Positions 1 to 9,510 of a stretch of DNA of 64,000 nucleotides are shown here, one piece after another. Below the pieces are notes generated by a model. That model did no database searches. It saw only the letters and a program-made list of their open reading frames with translations, and had not been told where the DNA came from. A program made the translations under genes and the position numbers. The number at the start of each line of letters is the position of its first letter. The stretch's first letter is position 1. The stretch is from Diacronema lutheri (lineage: Eukaryota > Haptophyta > Pavlovophyceae > Pavlovales > Pavlovaceae), in NCBI GenBank assembly GCA_019448385.1, contig JAGTXO010000009.1, positions 1,054,001 through 1,118,000 of the forward strand, read 5' to 3'.

Positions 1-1033
1 GAACGTCTTGCCCGTGCCACCCGGCGCGTCGCAAAGATGCAGCCAGTCGCCCACGCCGCGCAGCGCCGAGTCGACGACCGCGCCGTGGAGCGCGCGCTGC
101 TGGCCGCCCTCGGCCATCGCCGCGCGCGCCGCCGCCGCGCTCGCAGCCCGCTCGGCGCGATCGTAGCCCTGCGCGCGCGCGAGCTCGCGCCCGCCCGGCC
201 CGGCCGGCGCGCGCGCCGTGCGCAGACCGGCCACCGCCGCGAGCGCCGCCGCGCGCTCGCGCTCGTCGGGCACGTACAGCCCCGTGGAGTCGAACGTGTC
301 GGCCCAGGCGGGCACGCCGCACGAGGCGAAGGCGTCCGAGCCGGGCTGCGGCCGCTGCTCGGCGCGCTTCAGGAGCATGACCCCGCACACGTTCCACTAG
401 GTGCCAAACATCGAGCCCGTGAGCCCCGTGTAGACGCAGTCGAGCTGCGTGGCGATGGCGCAGACGTCCTCGTGCCGGATCTCGTCGACCGGTTTGCGCC
501 GCGCGTCGACGAGCGGCACGACGCGCTCGGAGCCCGCCCACGTGAACGTGCGCGTGGACATGTTCAGCCGCGTGTACGCGAGCGTGCCGTCCTTGATATT
601 TGGGCTTGACGGTGGGCGAGACCTTGCCGCGCACCTCCTCCTTCGAGAGGCCGCGCGTGTTGAGCAGCTCCTTCTGGCGCGCGTGCATCGTCTCGACGCG
701 CTGATCGTCGATGGCGCGCAGGGCGCCAAAGTAGGCGTCCATCTGCGCGAGCGGCGCGCCTTCAATCGGCAGCTCCTTGTCGGTCACGCCGGCCGTGTAC
801 GCCGCCTTGTCGACGTCCGTCGGCCCGTCCGTGGTGCCAAAGTTGCCGTCGCCCGTGAGCTCGGGCCAGTCGACGACGCAGGGCGGCGTGACGAAGGCGA
901 GCGCGCGGCGCGGCGGCCCGTAGCTCAGCTTGACGACCGTGCGCGCCTTCTCGTTCGGCTTGACCGGCCGCGTGCTCACGATTTCGCAGTTGACGAGCGC
1001 CGCGTCGAAGGCGCGCAGGTCGATGGCGGCCAT
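1..1033 (-). pseudogene. Broken helicase-encoding virus-like or mobile element fragment
   Basis: On the minus strand a protein starts near 1033 and runs off the left edge. Its left-most residues are a Walker A motif of the PIF1/Helitron helicase type (DAPGGTGKTF, bases 1-30). The upstream part resembles, from memory, a DNA-binding-like protein family of large DNA viruses, so a virus-derived origin is possible; a Helitron-type rolling-circle transposon is the alternative. The copy is broken, with about two interruptions, and its 3' part lies outside the window. Family assignment is tentative. Confidence 0.45.
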
Positions 1034-1244
1034 GGTCGTTTTGCGCGGGAGATCACGCTGCAGGCGGCTCCACAGTGGGTTCGAGAGAAAAAAAAGCTGG
1101 GCCAACGGTCAGTCGAGCGCCACAAGCAACCCTCGGGAGCCGGTGGCCCAACCCAACCCAACGATCTTCGTCGCCACCCTTCGCGCGTTTTCCGTTCGCG
1201 CCCAAGCAGACAAGGAGACCACAGTGTCGGTGCTGCTCGGCGCG

Positions 1245-1508
1245 ATGATGGGCCTCAGCGGCTCGGTGGCGATCGTGCTCTACGTGCGCGCGCGACGTCG
1301 CGAGGTGCAGCACGGGCGCGTGGCGACGCCGCGCATCATCCAGCGCCAGCTCGAGCTGCAGCTGCCGTGGGGCCGGCCGGACGAGGCATCCGTCGCCTCG
1401 CGTGCCGAAACGCCGGGCGTCGAGGCCGCGTCGCGCTCGGTGCGCGACGCGGCGCCCGAGCCGGACCCGGACGAGGGCCACGTGCGCGTGGCGAGCGCGG
1501 CGTTCTGA
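1245..1508 (+). CDS. Small single-span membrane protein, unknown
   Basis: An open frame of 87 codons begins at tandem ATGs (1245 and 1248). It encodes one short hydrophobic segment near the N-terminus (GLSGSVAIVLYV) followed by an arginine cluster (RARRR), as in a small type III or tail-less membrane protein with a cytosolic C-terminus. The remainder is charged and probably disordered, ending in VASAAF. The frame stays open upstream of 1245, and an acceptor-like CAG at 1221-1223 could mark an upstream exon, so the start is uncertain. I do not recognise the family. Confidence 0.4.
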   Translation: MMGLSGSVAIVLYVRARRREVQHGRVATPRIIQRQLELQLPWGRPDEASVASRAETPGVEAASRSVRDAAPEPDPDEGHVRVASAAF

Positions 1509-1608
1509 GGCGCGCACGACGTCGCCCAGCCAGAGCAGCCCGGGGCGGGGCGAGTCCGGCTGCGCGGAGGTCCGGCTCGAGCGGGCGGGCGCCATGCTCT
1601 GAGGCGCC

Positions 1609-1959
1609 GCCGCTTTCTAAAAGGGTGTAGGGTGTAGGGTGTAGGATGCAAAACAAGCCCTCCCTACATTTGGGCCCGACGTCATTCCTTCTTCGAAGCC
1701 GTGACGTTACTCACATACGAGTGCTTTTACTTAGTGTAGGGTGTATCTATTCTCTAAGTATTTACATACTAACGACGCTTACAGGCGGGTCAGCTAAGTA
1801 TTTACATGGTGTAGGGTGTAGGATAAGTACGGTTATGAAAGTCCCATGGGGGAGAAGGAATGACGCTGTGACGAAAGAAGGAATGACGTCGGGCCCAAAT
1901 GTAGGGAGGGCCTGTTTTGCATCCTACACCCTACACCCTACACCCTTTTAGAAAGCGGC
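1609..1959. mobile_element. Foldback MITE with telomere-like GGGTGTA repeats
   Basis: Arms of about 85 bp at 1609-1695 and 1875-1959 are inverted copies of each other, starting GCCGCTTTCTAAAA and containing three tandem GGGTGTA heptamers, with only a couple of differences seen by eye. The 180-bp centre is AT-rich compared with the surroundings and holds further GTGTAGGG copies and a repeated CTAAGTATTTACAT. No coding capacity is seen. This is the structure of a non-autonomous DNA element (MITE/foldback). No clear target-site duplication was found, because the flanking GCGCCGC is itself partly shared. Confidence 0.75.
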
Positions 1960-2330
1960 GCCGAAGGTGGGAGGAAGCCACCCGTATGCGCGCGTTTGAA
2001 CGTGCGCGGACGGCCGTTGGCTTCGCGCCCTTTCGCCCACGGTTTGCGCGCCAACGGACCAGTCCTCCGCAGGCGCCGCGCATCGTCTCAAGAGGCGGTC
2101 GGTGTGGTACGCCGCGCGCATCGTCAGCGCCGCGGCGTCGAGCTCGGCGGGCGAGGGCGCGTACGTGACGCCGCTCAGCACCTCGTCCGCGCCCGCCCTC
2201 GTCGCGCTCGCCGCCTCCGCAGTGCGCGCAGGCGGCTTCGTGACGGCACGCGAGGCCACGCCGCGCGCTGCAGGTGCCTTCGCGCGCTGCATCGTCTGTC
2301 TGCCGGTCCGACGCGCTCTGCTCAGAACGA

Positions 2331-3377
2331 ATGGACGGCACGCCCGACGAGATCTCGTCGCGTGCACGCTCGCACAACATGTACCCTCAGAACTTCTCCG
2401 TGCTGCTGCCCGACGAGATCTTCGGCGACGAGCTGCTCGTCGACCGGCACTACCGCGTGCGCATCCTGCGGCGCGTCGCCCGCCGCCGCGATGCGGCCGA
2501 GGCCAACTTTTGGCTCGACGGCGGGCCCGCCGACTCGGTCGTCGGCGCGTGCATGTGCGGCCGAATCTACGCGCTCAAGTGCATGGGCCGGCTCGTCCGC
2601 GGCGCCCGGATCCTCGCGCTGCTGCGCGAGAATGTCGCGCTCGCCACGTGCCGCGCGCACCTCATGGGCCACATGCTCCAGCGCATCGTCGGCGACAGCG
2701 GCGTCGCGCGGCTGCTGCAGCTGGTTGCAGCTCGTTCGCATGGATCACGACACGCTCAACGCCGAGCACCAGGCCTTGGAAGCACAGCATGACACCGGCC
2801 AAATCATGCGACGGCATGTGCGCGCGCGCCGACGCGCTCCTCAAGGACCTCGCACGGGCGCACGAGCACGCTCACAAGCTCGATGGCTATCTGGTGTGGT
2901 GCAGCGAGCGCCTCTGTGGGAGTGACTCTTTCAACGGAGCGCTCGAGAACCTGAACACGCGGTGCAGCATGAGATGTGCTGGCTCCACGCCGAGATGTCG
3001 TCGCTCGTTGCGAGTTCGCCCGAGGCTGACGCGAACGACAGCGAGGCCACCGACTTCAAGGACCACGGCGTGTGCGTCGAGTTCGATGTCTTCAACCGCG
3101 ACGGGGTCGAGGGCGCGCCCGTGCCCGCGACCGCGCCCACGAAGGCAGAGCCGGGCATCGAGTCCGAGTGCATCGCGCCCGCACAGGCAGAGCCGGGCAG
3201 CGAGTCCGAAGCGTCGCGCCCGCGCACGCGCACGCGCCCGCGCCGGCAGAGCCGCGCACCGAGCCCAAGTGAGCCAACATGCTGTCGAGGCGCTGGTTCC
3301 GGCCACCGGCGCATCGAGGCGCTGGCTGCGCAGCACGGCCGTGCGCGACACCCGCAGCTCGGCCAACGGCAAGTAGC
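2331..3377 (+). pseudogene. Degraded or mis-assembled gene, unknown product
   Basis: From an ATG at 2331, about 130 codons read like real protein (for example LLPDEIFGDELLVDRHYRVR). Natural-looking sequence then continues in the other two frames: one stretch beginning MDHDTLNAEHQALEAQHD, then one containing LLKDLARAHEHAHKLDGYLV, and finally an acidic/basic low-complexity tail. The switches have no convincing splice signals, which suggests frame damage rather than introns. The middle part has coiled-coil character. No family was recognised. It lies between a MITE and an unusual intergenic region, in the accessory-looking left end of the window. Confidence 0.35.
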
Positions 3378-3814
3378 GCCCCGGCGCAGCGCACGGTATG
3401 CCGCGGCTAGCTCCGTAGCGAAGGGTGTCCGACTGGCCGCGCCCTCCACGGGGTGCACGCGCACTCGGCGCGGATCGGTCAGTCAGAGCGCCTCAGCTTG
3501 CGCGATGCCAGTTGCGATCCCCCCCGGAATCCGCCATTCTATTCTACTGGGCGTCAATCACCCAAGCCCTTCCGGTCGCCCGCATTCCGGGGTCGGACCC
3601 TCCGTCGGCCCGGCTCGGGCCCTCCGTCCGCCGCGCCCGCTCGACCCCGAATTCTACTCAAAATCGGCCGCTCGGAGGGGGGTCTCGGCCCTAGGCTCGT
3701 CCTAAGCCTCGCTCCGACCCCTCGAGCGCTCATTGGCTGGCTTTTAACCCTTGATAAAACGACCCGGGTCGTACTCTCAGCCTTACACTGGTCGGACCAG
3801 CCCGGACCGCGCCG
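3378..3814. other. Gene-free stretch upstream of the CHAT gene
   Basis: About 435 bp with no convincing coding frame. It is less GC-extreme than the genes, with related short segments such as CATTCTATTCTACTGGG and GAATTCTACTCAAAATCGG. An ATTGG (inverted CCAAT) lies at about 3732. It probably contains the promoter of the following gene. Confidence 0.4.
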
Positions 3815-3820
3815 TATATA
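3815..3820 (+). promoter_or_regulatory. Possible TATA box of the CHAT gene
   Basis: TATATA stands alone in a GC-rich setting, 63 bp before the in-frame ATG at 3883. Position and isolation fit a TATA element. It argues for translation from 3883 rather than from the in-frame ATG at 3751, which would lie upstream of the transcript start. Confidence 0.4.
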
Positions 3821-3882
3821 GGGACGTGCTGCAAGTGTCGCTCCCTACGCCGGTGCAAGAGGTGCCGGAACGGGCGTGGGTG

Positions 3883-4782
3883 ATGTTTGCGCAACCGAGC
3901 ATACCTGATCCGCATCCGGGTTACGCACTAGAGCTGGGCGCTCACAATGCGCAAGGTGTCGGCGCACCCGGCGGCAACGTCGATCAGCCGCCCGCGTACG
4001 ACACCAACGCCAACGTGCAGCTCCTTCTCGCATGCAGCCTGACAGAGAGGCCACTGCACGACGTCCCCTACGAGGTCCATGACATTGCCAATCACGTGCC
4101 GAACGCGGTGATTCTCGACCAATCCAAGGGGCAGGCCACGCCAACATCCGTGTGGAACCGCCTAAGCACCCGCCCACCGGCGACGGATCTGCTCCACATC
4201 TCGGCGCACTGCAGCGCTGTTGTCCTCGGTGACATGTTTGATCACCTGGGCGAGCTGGTGATCCTCTTCGTCAACCGCAATGGTGCAGAGCTGCCGGTTG
4301 CGCCGCACGAGCTCCGGACTCAGGTCATCGCGCACGGAGATCACCTCAGGCTCATCTTCCTCAACGCCTGCAACTCGTCCTACGTCGGCGGGCACGTGAT
4401 GGGACCGGGACGGCCGCCCAGTTTGCGATGCGTGATTGGCTGGGACACGCAGGTGAATACGAGGGCGGCGCGCGCATTCAGCAACGAGTTCTACAAGCAC
4501 CTGCTTCACCCAGTACCCGCAGGGCCCAAACTGAATGGCATCCCCACCGATGCGAACGCATTTGAGGTCGCTTTCAACCGGGCTGTTCACAGCTTCCAAA
4601 GCTGGGAGGTTCCTCCCGAGTTTCTGCCTCACCAGCGCGCTCGCTGGCTTGTCGGCGACCCAACGAGCTCTGCGTCTAATTATCCACGGGATGTGCGGTT
4701 GGCGGGCGTGCCGGTATGCATTATCCCCGGCCACTCTCCCGATCTGCCGCCGAGGGCTTTCCACGGTTTTCCGCTCATGTGA
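3883..4782 (+). CDS. CHAT-domain (caspase-like) cysteine protease, stand-alone
   Basis: This 299-residue protein ends in a CHAT-like fold. The His motif LLHISAHC (His ~109) follows a hydrophobic strand, and a second hydrophobic strand LRLIFLNACNS carries the putative catalytic Cys (~163). The spacing and the form H-x-S-x-H and L-N-A-C are those of CHAT proteases, relatives of caspases and separase. After the Cys comes a segment with GWDTQVNTRAARAFSNEFY, like the post-catalytic helix of the family. No TPR repeats, which usually accompany CHAT, are encoded in the same gene. The ATG at 3883 is preferred because a TATA-like box lies just upstream; an in-frame ATG at 3751 would add 44 residues. 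There are no introns, and base composition is less GC-rich than its neighbours, so recent acquisition is possible. Substrate unknown. Confidence 0.65.
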   Translation: MFAQPSIPDPHPGYALELGAHNAQGVGAPGGNVDQPPAYDTNANVQLLLACSLTERPLHDVPYEVHDIANHVPNAVILDQSKGQATPTSVWNRLSTRPPATDLLHISAHCSAVVLGDMFDHLGELVILFVNRNGAELPVAPHELRTQVIAHGDHLRLIFLNACNSSYVGGHVMGPGRPPSLRCVIGWDTQVNTRAARAFSNEFYKHLLHPVPAGPKLNGIPTDANAFEVAFNRAVHSFQSWEVPPEFLPHQRARWLVGDPTSSASNYPRDVRLAGVPVCIIPGHSPDLPPRAFHGFPLM

Positions 4783-4794
4783 CGTGGGGGGGAT

Positions 4795-5629
4795 CTAGGC
4801 CTTGTAGTCGTTCTGGAAGGTGACCTGCCACTGGAGCACGTACTCAAAAATGACGACGGGCAGGAGGAGAAGGTTGAATGGGAAGGGGAGTGCGAAGCCC
4901 TGCATGAGCTGAAATGTGATCCCGCACGCGGCGATGAGCAGGCCGGCGCTCTCGTCGATCAGCGACGTCTCCTCGTCGATCTTCGAGTAGCCCATCTCGT
5001 TGGTGAAGCGGATCGCCGTCTGCGACGCCATGAAGCCGCCGCGCAACCCCGAGACGATCGCCGAGACGACGCGTTGCACTAGCATGGCGACGACGAGGGC
5101 AATCACGTGCGTGATCGTGTCCAGGAAGACCGGCACCCTGCGTGCACGCCACAGCCAAGCGCACGGCACGTGTCGCGCGCGGCCGCAGGCGCGCCGCACG
5201 GCTGAGAGCCAGCTCGCGCAGGCGCGCATGTTGCGGGCGGCAGCGCCCGGCGTAGCCGGCAGACGCGGGGCAGCCGCGCGGGCGGCGTGGGCGGAAAGAA
5301 GGCGCCGTGCGTTGGCATGGGGCGCGCGCTTGCCAGTGGTCCATGTCCTTGGGCAGCGCCCACGCGAGCGGCGGGCCGAAGAGCTTGAGCACGAAGAACT
5401 GCATCGACGAGGCGATCGCGATTGCAAAGGCCGTCGTCTTTGCAAACTCAAACTTGAGCGTGGCGAGCACGGCGAGGTAGCTGGAATTGGACGTCGTCAC
5501 GCGTGGCGGCCGAGGGGTGGGGATGGTGGGTGGGACGCGGCCGAAGGCGCGTGTGCTCGGGCGCTTCTCCCACGCGTGCGCGTGCGGCCGAGGGCGCTTG
5601 GGCGCTAAGGCGCATGGGAGAAGGTTTTT

Positions 5630-5681
<52 letters not shown>

Positions 5682-7330
5682 GGGGGGGGTTAGGGGGAAG
5701 TGGGCATGTGCGCTGCACGTACGCGGCCCAGACGTTGGCGAACGCGACTTGCAGCTCCTCGGGCTTCTTGACAGTGGCGAAGGCGAGGAGCGTCTTGCGC
5801 TGCACAAGCTCGGACGAGCTGATCTGATCGACGTCGGCAACACCGTCGCGGTTGGCGTCCTCGTAGTCGTCAAGCTCGAGGGCGTAGCTGCAGTGAGGAA
5901 AGGAAAGGCAGCGAGGTCAGGGCAGCGCTCAGGAGAGATTGGCAGGGCCGGCGGAAGGAAGGGCGGGAGGGGGAACGGCGGTGCGGCGCGAGCGTGCGCG
6001 GCATGCGACGCGCAATGAGCTGCGGGCGATGGCCGGGCGGCGTAGTGCGCGCACCTGACATGACGGCTCTCATCGTAAACGTACAGCGTCGAGTAGTAGG
6101 CCCTGCGCCAGCCCGCGGCGTAAAAAGCTTCGAGGCCAGCGATGGCCATTGGGAAAACTCCGCCAAAGAAGCAGAGCGACGTGCCGTAGATGATCGTCAG
6201 CGCCGCCTTTGGCAGCTGTGCATTTGACGGTGGGTTTTTAAAAAATGGGGTGGGTGTGGGTGGTGAGCCGCAAGTGTGCGCCAATGTGCGTGCGCGTGCG
6301 ATGGCCTGACTGACTGTGGTCCTGTGGCCCTGACTGTGGTGCTTGGACACACTGCGCGTGTCTGGCGTGTGGGTACAGGCGCTCGTAACGTGTGAGTAAC
6401 ACGCATGGCTCCCGCGCGCCGGTGCCCTCGCCCGCCCGGTTGGACGCGAGCATCCCCGCATTCTTCACACGCCACGCGCAGCGCGCGCGCGAGGTGGCGG
6501 GCAAGGCCCCTCGCGCCGCCCGAAGGGCGGGCGGTGCCCGGCGAAGGTCCGGGGGGCGGGCGGGGGGCGGGCGGGGGGCGGGGGCGGGTGGGAGCTGCGA
6601 GAAGGCTTGGGCGGCCGAAGAGGGGCAGCAGCACGTGCGGCGCGCGGGGCGCGTGCGGCCAGCGCCGGCGCAGGATGCCGCCATGGGATGCTCGCGTTGG
6701 GCGCGGCACGAGAGGGGCAGGGTGGCCGCGTGGCGACCCGCCCGCGGCGGGCGACTCGAGCCGCGGGCGCGTGCGCGCGACGACGGCGGCTGCCGCGCGG
6801 CGTGCGGCGCGCGCGCGCGCGAGCGGACGAACAATCTCGTAAAGCTGCCACGCGTAATCGAAGACAATGAGCAGGTACTTGGTGCCGTAGTAGAGGCCGT
6901 GGAGGATGAATGCGAACACGGGTGTGAGCGGCTTGAGCTTTTGCGCGGTCTGCTCGCCACCCTGCACGCGGCTGCCGAGCCCCATCATGTACTTTTCGAG
7001 GCGCTTTTCGGTCGGGTCGCGCCGAACGGAGGCGCGCTTGTTCTTGATTTTCTCGCGGTGCTCGATGCTCTCCGACTTGCGGTTCTCCCACGCGCGCGCC
7101 GAGTCGTGGTCGCGGAACGCGATCGTCGGATCATCGCGGTCGCGAGCCTCAGACGCCGCCGCGCGCGCGTTTTGCGCCTCCGTCTTGGCGCGGCCGACCT
7201 CGATGGCCTCGGAAAGGTTGCTGAACGGCACGATCGCCACGGCCTTGCTGGCCAGGTCGCGCGCGGTGCTTGCGACGCCCGAGCCCGACGCGCCCGACGC
7301 GCCCTCCTCCTTCTTCTGCGAGCCCAGCAT
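4795..7330 (-). CDS. Polytopic membrane protein with an EF-hand-like loop, five exons
   Basis: Exons on the minus strand are 7330-6833, 6215-6055, 5887-5723, 5480-5334 and 5137-4795, giving 437 residues. Every junction rejoins a sensible protein in phase; the fourth intron has a GC donor (GGCAAGC). The first ~120 residues are charged and cytosolic. Hydrophobic helices follow ([31 protein letters not shown]..., [20 protein letters not shown], and two near the C-terminus around [20 protein letters not shown]). Between them sits [12 protein letters not shown], which resembles a Ca2+-binding EF-hand loop. I believe related uncharacterised proteins exist in other protists, but I cannot name the family. 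Intron 3 contains a 49-base poly(G) run (5632-5680), which is poly(C) in the sense strand. An in-frame ATG at 7387 is possible. It is divergent from the Aurora gene, with about 100 bp between starts. Confidence 0.8.
5632..5680. repeat. Poly(G) 49-mer inside an intron
   Basis: Uninterrupted run of 49 G on the plus strand, which is C in the sense of the host gene. It lies in intron 3 of the membrane-protein gene, about 150 bp before the acceptor at 5481. Confidence 0.95.
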
Positions 7331-7428
7331 GCCGGCGCGGCAACAAAACAACTTCGCAGAAGTTACGCTTTTTGGGCACCCGGACAACCAGGACTCACGT
7401 GTTCAAAAGTCGAAACGGGCCAAAAGCG

Positions 7429-9014
7429 ATGTCGCAGCCGAGCTCGCTCCGCGCGCACAGGCCGCGTGGCGGCGAGGACGGCGCGCCGAGCGTGCTGCGC
7501 GAGACGCAGCCGCGCGTGCCCAGCACCATTGCACCCGCTTTGCCCGACGCGCTCAAGCCTGACGCTGCGCCGCCGCTCGCCGCGCGGCCGCCGGCACCCG
7601 CGTCCGAGCCCGCGCCGGCCGCGCCCGCCAGCGGTGCAGCGACGAGGCCGGCGAGCTCGCAGCCAGCCAAGCTGTCGCTGCAGGACTTTGATATCGGGCG
7701 CGCCCTTGGCAAGGGCAAGTTTGGCAACGTCTACCTCGCGCGCGAGAAGCAGACGAAGCTGATCGTCGCGCTCAAGGTGCTCTTCAAGAAGCAGCTCGAC
7801 AAGCACAACGTTGCGCAGCAGCTCAAGAACGAGATTGAAATCCAGTACCACTCGCGCCACGACAATATCCTGAAATGTGCGCGCGCCAAGCGCAATGCGC
7901 TGCCCGCCCTGCGCGGCGCGGCGTGGCGCGCCGTGCCGCGCCGTGCCGCGCCGCGCGCAGATGCGCGACGTGGCGCTTTTGGGCGGCTGCGCGCCTGCGC
8001 GCGCGCCTTCGGACGCAACGCGCCGGCGACCGCGGCGCATGCCGGCCGTGTGGCGAGCGCGTCCGCGCACGACAGGCGCGCGTGACGAATGCGCGCGCCG
8101 CGCTAAGCGCCGAGCTGCGCGCCGCGCTGAGCGCCGAGCTGCGCGCCTTCCCGCCTTCCTGCCTTCGCCCGCCGGTGCCGCAGGCTATGGCTTCTTCTAC
8201 GACGAGAAGCGCGTCTACCTGATCCTCGAGTACGCGCCGGGCGGCGAGATGTACAAGGCGATGCAAAAGGAGGGCACCTTCTCCGAGGAGAAGACCGCCA
8301 AGTACGTCGTTCAGCTCGCGCGTGCGCTCAAGTATTGCCACGACCGGAAGGTAATGCCGCCACTGCCCGTTGCATCCGCGCGCGCAGCCTCCAGCTGAGG
8401 GGAAGTGCCGGCGTGGCCCGAAGGGCGCGTCGCCACAGCCGCGCCGCTGAGCGCAGGCGCGCGCGCTCACGCGAGCGCCCGTGCGCCCGCGCACCCGTAT
8501 GTGCCCGGTGGCCGCGCAGGTGATCCACCGCGACATCAAGCCGGAGAACCTGCTGCTCGACGGCGCGGGCAACCTTAAGATCGCCGACTTTGGCTGGTCG
8601 TGCCTCACGACCAAGCCGCGCCAGACCTTTTGCGGCACGCTCGACTATTTGGCACCTGAGATGGTGGTTGGAACCGCTTACGACCACTCGGTCGATGTCT
8701 GGTCCCTCGGCGTGCTCATGTACGAGTGCCTGGTGGGCAAGGCGCCGTTCGAGGGCGCGACGCACGACGCGACGTTTGCGCGCATCACGCGCGACGCGAT
8801 CGAGTTCCCGCGGCACGTGCACATGGCGGAGGACGCGCAGGAGCTTCTGCGGAACATTCTCGTGAAGGATCCGGCGAAACGGCTTTCGCTCGACGCGATT
8901 CTTGCATCGGCGTGGGTGGCGCGCTGCGCGCCTGGCGCAGCGACCGGCGCGCTCGTGCGGCCAGCGCCGCCGGCCGGCGTGGCGGAACCGGCGCGCGCGG
9001 GCGCGGCGCAATGA
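7429..9014 (+). CDS. AURK: Aurora-type serine/threonine protein kinase
   Basis: Exons 7429-7876, 8184-8350 and 8520-9014 give 369 residues. A proline/alanine-rich N-terminus of ~85 residues precedes the kinase domain. Visible motifs are the glycine loop [12 protein letters not shown] (~93-104), the ATP lysine in [21 protein letters not shown], the catalytic [16 protein letters not shown], and the activation segment [15 protein letters not shown], which carries the Thr that Aurora kinases autophosphorylate. DFGWS and CGTLDYL are diagnostic of Aurora. The family controls mitotic spindle and chromosome segregation. The expected TPX2/INCENP-binding lobe cannot be judged by eye. Both introns are GT-AG (GTGCGC, GTAATG), and the junction residue after NILK is Cys where Leu is usual. 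One gene of this type would make it the single ancestral Aurora; copy number is unknown. Confidence 0.92.
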
Positions 9015-9510
9015 GCTTTCCTCGGCGGCTGCGGCGCGGTGTGCGCGCGTCGCCGCCGCCGCCGGCGCGCCGGACGTCTGCGCGTGAGCTGCGGGGCTGG
9101 TTGCGGTGGCGGCGGATGGCTGCGACGGTCAGCGCGGGCGCGGGTTGAGCGCGCGGCGCCGCCGGCGCAGGGGCACGCGGCAGGCCAGAGGGGCGAGGGC
9201 GAAGGAGGACGCTCCGTGGTTGGGGGAGGGGTGGAAGGCTCGGGAGCCAGGCTGCCGTTGCGCGCCGGCGCCCATGCTGACTGCTCGAGGGTGCTTTGGC
9301 CGCGTTCATTGGTTAAAGTGTCGAGCGAGCGGCGAGGAACGCGCGCTGCGCCCGCCGCGGCGGCGGGTGCCGGCCACTGCCGGGTGGGTGGAGCTCCTAC
9401 AGGCTCGTCGGAAAATCCCGGAATCCGTGTCGGAATGGAAGGCGCCAAACTTGAAAAGGGCTTCTTCCCCCTTTTCGGGGGCCTGAGGGGGGTTCGACGC
9501 CCGGGCGACG
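9015..9510. other. Intergenic region between Aurora and DYRK genes
   Basis: About 496 bp, GC-rich, with no convincing coding frame. The last 100 bp contain runs such as CTTGAAAAGGGCTTCTTCCC and probably hold the promoter and 5' leader of the DYRK gene. An ATTGG box lies at about 9308. Confidence 0.4.

Noticed and set aside
1623-1645. True chromosome end from telomere-like heptamers
   Set aside because: Only three units, mirrored in the opposite arm, with genes on both sides: a foldback element, not a telomere.
1948-2367. Minus-strand frame of 139 codons
   Set aside because: It ends inside the MITE arm and opposes a plus-strand frame with better protein character; no motif was found.
5630-5700. 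Poly-glycine or poly-proline proteins over homopolymers
   Set aside because: These are artefacts of G/C runs; the same occurs at 21525, 42816, 46321, 46548 and 55946.
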